NCBI GenBank assembly: GCA_033085395.1
Contig: JANQBS010000268.1
Span: 1-51,665, forward strand
DNA from: Xanthoparmelia taractica
Lineage: Eukaryota; Ascomycota; Lecanoromycetes; Lecanorales; Parmeliaceae
Length of the DNA stretch: 51,665 bases
Reading direction: 5' to 3'
A model generated the notes under the pieces. The model was not told the DNA's origin, made no database searches, and saw only the letters and a program-made list of their open reading frames with translations. Each line of letters begins with the position of its first letter. Position 1 is the stretch's first letter. The position numbers and the translations under genes were made by a program. Of the stretch, positions 45,133 to 51,665 are shown in pieces.

Positions 45133-48100
45133 TTTATAATAGTATCTATATAAATAAAAGAAAAAAATAAGCGATCTCGCTTACTATTATATATATAAAA
45201 AATAAAATATCGCTTATTAAATTAAGTCTTTTTATTAAAATTTATTAATAATAATATATTAAAATTAATAATAAACTATTAAAATATCGATAATTATAAG
45301 ATTATTTTAATAATTAAAAGTATATAGTTTAGATATAATTAGATTACTAGTTAGAATATAAATTCTATAATAATAAATAAATAAATTCGTTTTATAGATA
45401 AAATAATTATAATTAATATTACTCTTTAGTAATAAGCTATATAAACGCTATCGAGTTAAAAATAATATAATCTCGATTAATAAAACTTATTAAGATATTT
45501 AAATATAGTATAAAATAAGTAGATATAGTAAAAGTATTATAAAAATATAGTATAGACTATAATATTAAGTATATTCTATTAAGTAATTATATAAGTATAT
45601 AGAATTAATTCTTTCTATCGAAGATTCGATTTCTTAAGTAGCTATATATTAAGTATACTAAGAAGCTTCTTCTCTAAGCGAGAATATTATATCGAGAAAA
45701 TAGAAATATTATAAGATATAATAATATTAAAATAATAACGAAAATATACGTTCTCGTATATAGCTATTATATAGTAAATTAACTATAAAAAGCTATTATT
45801 CTTAATTCTAGAATTCTTTCTTTCTACTTCTCTTTAATATAATAAAATTCTTAATTACTATAACTTAAAGTTATTTTTATATTAAAATAGAAGTAGTAGA
45901 AATAGTTATAGTAGTAACTATCTTATATAGTTATCTTCGCTTATTTAAAAAGTACTCAAGTAATACTTATAGCGAGAATAAATATTAAGTATTTAAAAGT
46001 TAGATTATAAGATAATTAATTTCTTTCAACGAAAACTACTATCTAAATATTACTTGCTCCGATCGCGGCAAGTACTAGTCACGACCAAGATAGGTACTAG
46101 TCCGATACTAGCATTAGGCAGGTACTATCCGTAACAATCTAATGGGCAATGGGAAAACCTAGCGCCCTCGCTAATTAACGGGGTCCCTTTAGATCTATAT
46201 TAAACTTAATTATATTCCTTTCTAATATAAACTAAATATTATATTTTATCTCTTATCTTATTATCGTCTTAATATCTTTTATTATTTATAATATATTCTA
46301 TAAAACGTCGACTTAATGATTTATATAATAGCGTATAGCTCGAGAATTAATACGATTATCGAATAGTAATCTAATTATTACTAGGGATTTAAGAAATTTA
46401 AACTTGAATACGTCTAATAATAGTATAATAGATTTAAGTATCGATAAAATAGATATTAATATTAATTATCTTTAAGAAGAAGAAATAAATAAATTAATAT
46501 TAGAGATACTTTTATAATTATAATTTATCGAGTCGAATAGTTAGCAATTCGTATCGGGTTTCCCGATATCGTTAAGCTCGATATTCTCCTCTTTCTTTAA
46601 TTTCACTCGATTATTACTTCGAGAGATCTTTTATTTCTAAAAGTTATTAATATTATTAAAAAGTTATTTTATTAAAATTAGAATATACGAGCGTAGCTTT
46701 ATAATAATATTATTATTCTTTTATAAAATATACTTAACGTTTATTAATAATGTAATAATTAATTAAAGAACTTTAATATATTTATTCTTATTCTTTTTAA
46801 TTAGATTATTAATTTATATTAAACTTATAAATTAAAAAATTAATCTAATTATACGCTATAGCTTTTTTATAAATTATTACGTAACTTATTATAAATTTTT
46901 AACGTATATTATAAGAAAGATAATTTTATCTTCTATTTTAAATAGATTCTTAATTATTATTTTTAAATTATTTTATATTACACTTAATTACTTTTTAATT
47001 TTCTTAAGCTCGATCTATATTATAACTAATCACGCTCGAAGCGCTATTAATTATAATAATTCTATTTCTATAATAGATTACTATTATAGCGAATTAAATT
47101 CTTCTAGACTTAGAAAGATAAAGTTATTAATAATATTATCTTTAAGAAGAGTATTATATCTATTCGATTCTTAATTAATTATAAATTTATTTATTAATAA
47201 GATTAAACTTAACTTATTAAAGAAGAAAATAGAGCTCTCTTCGAAAGAGATAACGAATTTCTCTTTAAAGATTCGCGCTCTCTTTCTAGCGCTAACGTAT
47301 ATCTCGCTTATAATATTAATAGATCGAGATTTAAATAAAAAGAAACTAGTATTATATAAGATACTATAACTTATTATAATATTCGCGTTAAAATAATATT
47401 TAAATAGTAAGCGTTATACGTTAGATAAGATATATATTAGAGATTATCTCGATCTTCATATTCTAAATATTAAGCTAACGCTTTAAAATAATAATAATTT
47501 TATTTAATATCTATATAATCGTTAAGTTAAGAACTATATCTATTTTCTTAGATTCGAGTATATCGTATATAATCTATATTTTTTTCGTTATCGATAAAGT
47601 TATATTCTAAGATCTAATTTTCGTATAATAAACTCACTCTTAGCTCGTGATTTTTACATCTACACATTTTAATATTCGCTAGAATTAATAAAAATTTCTT
47701 CGCTATTTCTTTATCTCTATATATTTAATAGACTTCGAAGACTATTTAATAGCGTAATAGATTATTCGAATTACTTCTTATTTTCTCTATCTAGCTCTTA
47801 TTAATATAATTAATACGTAAGTTTTTCGTGAAAAATATAGTAAAATATAATTTCGCTCTCTTCGCGTCGCTTATTTTAAGCTTATAATCTTAGCTACTTA
47901 TATATTACTTAAATCTATTCTTTTTAAGAAATAGAGCGATTTATAGTCTTTAGATAGTTTTATAATAATAATAAACTTATCTTAATAATATTATTCGTTT
48001 TAAAATAATTCTCGTTTTTAGCGTCAATTAAATATAAATTTCGTTTCTAGAAATACGATTATAATAGACTATCTATTAATTCTTAAAGATTATTTATATA

Positions 48101-51100
48101 TTTATTATTAACTTTATTTCTAGAATTAATTAACATAAAAGATATATTAAAATATCTTTAATTTAAGCGTAAATTTAACGTCTAGTCTATAAAATATAAT
48201 AATATTTTAAGACGAATTAGCGTGAATAATTTATAGAAAATAAGATTTAAATAAGAGAATATAAGCTTAATAAAAGTAAGAGTTATAAGAAGTATAAGAA
48301 GTTCTAAAATATAAATTAAGATATAAGAAGTAAGATAAGTTATAAGAAGCGTATAAGTTATAAGAAAGTTCGTGTTAATTTACGTAAAGTTAGTAAATTT
48401 TAAATACTAATATTATTAGAATTAAAGCTATTATATAGTAGTTCTCTAATAATAATAAAGCTATATATATAGTAGCTTTCGCTTTCTTTATCGTCTAGCT
48501 TAATAACGCCTTGCTAGCTAGTTTAGCTATAGCCTGGCACTGCGGCGAAGCGGCGTAGCGATGATTATTGTGAAAGTCGTGGATGTATTGAGCTCTGATA
48601 TAGACTCGGCCGATTCTTACGTCATAATTCTTGAAGGTTTATCTCGTCTTTATTCTATTAGTAATAAAGTAGCAAGATTTATTTAAATAATTATCGACGT
48701 AGTATTCGTCGGTATATAACGTTAATAAATACATTATAATCTCGCGATATTAAGAATATTTCTTTTAAATTTCTCGAGCTTTTCTATAATATCTTAAAAA
48801 TTATTAATAAAATATTATATATTATATTATTCTTCTTGATCGCTTTATTTTATTAAATAATATATTTATTAAATTTCTTTTATTCTTTTATTAAAATAAG
48901 TAATATTTTATAATTACGAAATCTATTAAAGAGATCTTTCTTATTCGAATAGAGCTTTAATTACATTACTAATATAATTAAATATATTTTTATAATAAAT
49001 AATAATTTTAATTCGTACGCGAGATAATTTACTCGTTATTTAATAACAAAAGATTTAATATATTAAATAAATAATTTTTTATTAAATAGTTTAAGCACGA
49101 AATAATTATTATATAAGCGTAGATATATTTTCTTTTTTAGCGTAAGATTAATATAATATATATTATAATAATATATTATTACTATATTAACTTAAGCGAT
49201 AAACTTTTTAATCTCTTCTTATCTTATTATTTAAAGCTAAGAGAAGTTTTTCGAAGAAAGATCGACTAATAATTCTAAGACGTTATTAATATAATTTTAT
49301 ATATAATTTTATTTAACGTCGCGTCGATAAAAGTATCATATAAGTTATTTAAAATAATTTATATATAGAGTATAATAATAATAAAGTCTTCGTTTAAGTT
49401 TACGATTAAGTAATAACATAGAGCGATCTTTATTATTTAATTAATTCGTTTTAATTATTTATCTATTTAAAAATAATATATTATAAAAATTAATATTTTA
49501 ATACTTAATTTAATAAATAATAAATTCTAAAAGTTTAATATAAACTTATTTTTAATTAAAATAATTACTTAAGATACTCTTTAACTATATTTTATTATAA
49601 AAGTAAAGAAATATCGATTTACTTCATAATACTTTAAATATTCTTTATAAAAATAATTAATAGCTTCTTATTAAACTTATATAAAATAATAAAAATCATA
49701 TTATAAGTATTTCTTTATATAAGTAATAGCGCGATAATAAAGTTTATTTCTATTATATAAAAAGATATCGATAAAGAAGTAATTAAATATAGCGATTTAT
49801 ATAGCGAATATCTCTTTATTTAATTAACTTAATATTTCGAATAATAATAAATATATTTCTATAGTTATCGAAATAACTTTTATAAATATAAGAAGCTCGC
49901 GATACGATCGTACGTACGATAGAATTTATTATAATTATATTTTATTATTAATTTCGTTTATAAAATAAATTAGCTTATTACGAAGTTTAAATTGTAATTT
50001 CTTAATTATTATTTTATATCTTATTTATCGATAATAAATTAAGCGAATTTTAAGATCTTAAGAATTCTAGCTTAGCGCTTATTATTAACGTAGCTTCGCT
50101 TTAATCTAGACTTAAAGTTATTCGATATTTTAATTAAGATTATATAATATATAATCTCGAAGTTATCGAATATTAAGTCGTTTAATATATTATTTATGTA
50201 AAATATTCTTATATTCTTTATCTTTAGTTAAGAAAAAGTATTTAAGATAATATAAAGCTTTTTAAATTTATATTATACGTTAAGATTAAATTAAGATAGA
50301 TATATAAAAGCTCTTACTAGTTGTAAGTTAAGTTTATTAATATTAATAAAAATTATTTTAATTTATTTAACTATAAAGATTATTATTAAATAGTTTATAT
50401 ATATTATTACTTAAGATTTACTCGATACTATATCGACGTATTAAATTATAATAAGATACTTAATTCTTCGTATTAATTATATTAATTCTATTATCTTTAA
50501 TTCTATAAACTAATAATAAGACTTAATTAAAATTAATATCTTATTAAAAAAGATAATAGACTTGATATTCTCTTTATTAAAGATCGTCTTATTATTTTTA
50601 ATATAATAGATAATTATATTAAAGCTATATTTAAAAGCGTTAATATATATTTATAATCATTAACTAAGATTATAATAAGTAAGAAATATTAATTTTTAAA
50701 AACTTTTTATAATCTTTCGAAAATATAAATCTTATTCTCGATAAAAATTATTAAAATATAAGGTAGAACACTTAGTTATATTATTCTAAGTGTGCTATGA
50801 AAGATAAGGGCGATCTAACTAGGTGAGGTCACGTGATTTAGCGTTTGTTAAGTCTTGGCAAATCACGTAAGCACGCGACTCAACATTTAATACTCCTCTT
50901 CGCACGCTATCGACTCTCTACTCAAAATATAAGATTCGAAGATTACGACTTGAACGTCGAGTAGCTATTATAAAGCTAATATTTATTATAAGAAGTGAGT
51001 ATAGAGTAGCAATAGTGAAAAGAATATATACTTATATTCGTCTTATCGTCTTATATAAATTTTCCACTTTTATTAAAAAACGATTCTCGAAGATAAAAAT

Positions 51101-51591
51101 TTCTTATTTAATAGATACATATTAGATTCTTATTAAATTACGATCGAAAGATATATATAAAAATAGCAAGTAATTAAATTGAAATATAAATCTTCGATAT
51201 ATATATAATCGACTATTTAGGAATTATTTAGAATACTAATACTTAATAGTAGTAATTAATTATAATATAGATTAGGGCGATGCGTCTTATGATATAAGTT
51301 TATAAAGTAATAGTAAAGCGATAGTGCTTCTCTAATAGAAGCTTTCCTACTTCTCTAAATAGAGTTACGATCGATATTTCAGCTCGATTAGAGATCGAAA
51401 TAACTCGAATTTATTCTTGCAAAGACTCTTAATAAGTTCATTAGCTATTTATTTATTAATTAATATATACTTAAGAATAATAATATCGACGATAACTTAT
51501 TTTCGTACGTAGTAATATTAAATAATAATATATTTAATATAAGTATAAAATTAAGAATTCTTAATTAGCGCTATAATATCTTAATTATTAT
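45133..51591. repeat. RIP-degraded repeat block (6.5 kb) with small unmutated islands
   Basis: Very AT-rich, with CpA and TpG nearly absent and no gene. Islands of normal composition stand out at about 46,050-46,190, 48,490-48,640 and 50,765-50,930. The first, read on the minus strand, starts TGTTACGG, like a retrotransposon LTR end. The third contains a CACTTAG/CTAAGTG hairpin. I could not assign the rest to a family. Confidence 0.65.
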
Positions 51592-51665
51592 TACGGGTCG
51601 GAAAGGTGTGGTATCTGTTGAATATAGTCGTTTTTAACTTTTTTTTAACTTTTTTTAAAAAATTA
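51592..51665 (+). repeat. Partial copy of inverted-repeat element family A (right edge of window)
   Basis: Starts TACGGGTCGGAAAGGTGTGG and runs into the A/T blocks until the window stops. It is the inverted counterpart of the copy at 1-87. Confidence 0.75.

Noticed and set aside
1..51665. Whole window as a giant captained transposon (Starship-like)
   Set aside because: No tyrosine recombinase captain gene is visible, and the matching ends are partial copies of a short MITE-like element.

Overview
The window looks like a scaffold from a filamentous ascomycete (Pezizomycotina). Its genes are cut by short GT-AG introns of 47 to 151 bases. Two regulators are fungal Zn(II)2Cys6 proteins of the AflR type. 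The ends of the window are AT-rich repeats in which CpA and TpG are nearly absent while CpG survives, the mark of repeat-induced point mutation (RIP). The gene content resembles sesquiterpene clusters of Xylariales or Penicillium, but the species cannot be fixed from the sequence.

Layout. Positions 1 to about 5,570 are RIP-degraded repeats, including a Ty3/gypsy integrase remnant and a small inverted-repeat element. Positions 6,234 to 41,497 hold twelve genes that I rebuilt exon by exon: AflR-type regulator 1 (-), aristolochene-synthase-like sesquiterpene cyclase (+), BAHD/trichothecene-type acyltransferase (+), cytochrome P450 A (-), short-chain dehydrogenase 1 (-), short-chain dehydrogenase 2 (+), P450 B (-), P450 C (+), AflR-type regulator 2 (-), secreted FAD-linked oxidase (+), P450 D (-) and a 2,584-residue highly reducing polyketide synthase (+). 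From about 42,490 to the end lie small inverted-repeat transposons, a Ty3/gypsy reverse transcriptase/RNase H remnant and 6.5 kb of RIP-degraded DNA. Both ends of the window stop inside copies of the same inverted-repeat element.

How the genes may work together (inference). The cyclase would turn farnesyl diphosphate into an aristolochene/eremophilane skeleton. Four P450s, two dehydrogenases and the FAD oxidase would oxidise it. The polyketide synthase has KS, AT, DH, C-methyltransferase, ER, KR and ACP with intact motifs but no release domain, so it should make a methyl-branched, highly reduced acyl chain held on the ACP. The acyltransferase next to the cyclase is the obvious candidate to move that chain onto a hydroxyl of the sesquiterpene. 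The product class would be an eremophilane-polyketide ester, in the style of integric acid or the eremoxylarins. Two AflR-like regulators, probably paralogues, would control the locus.
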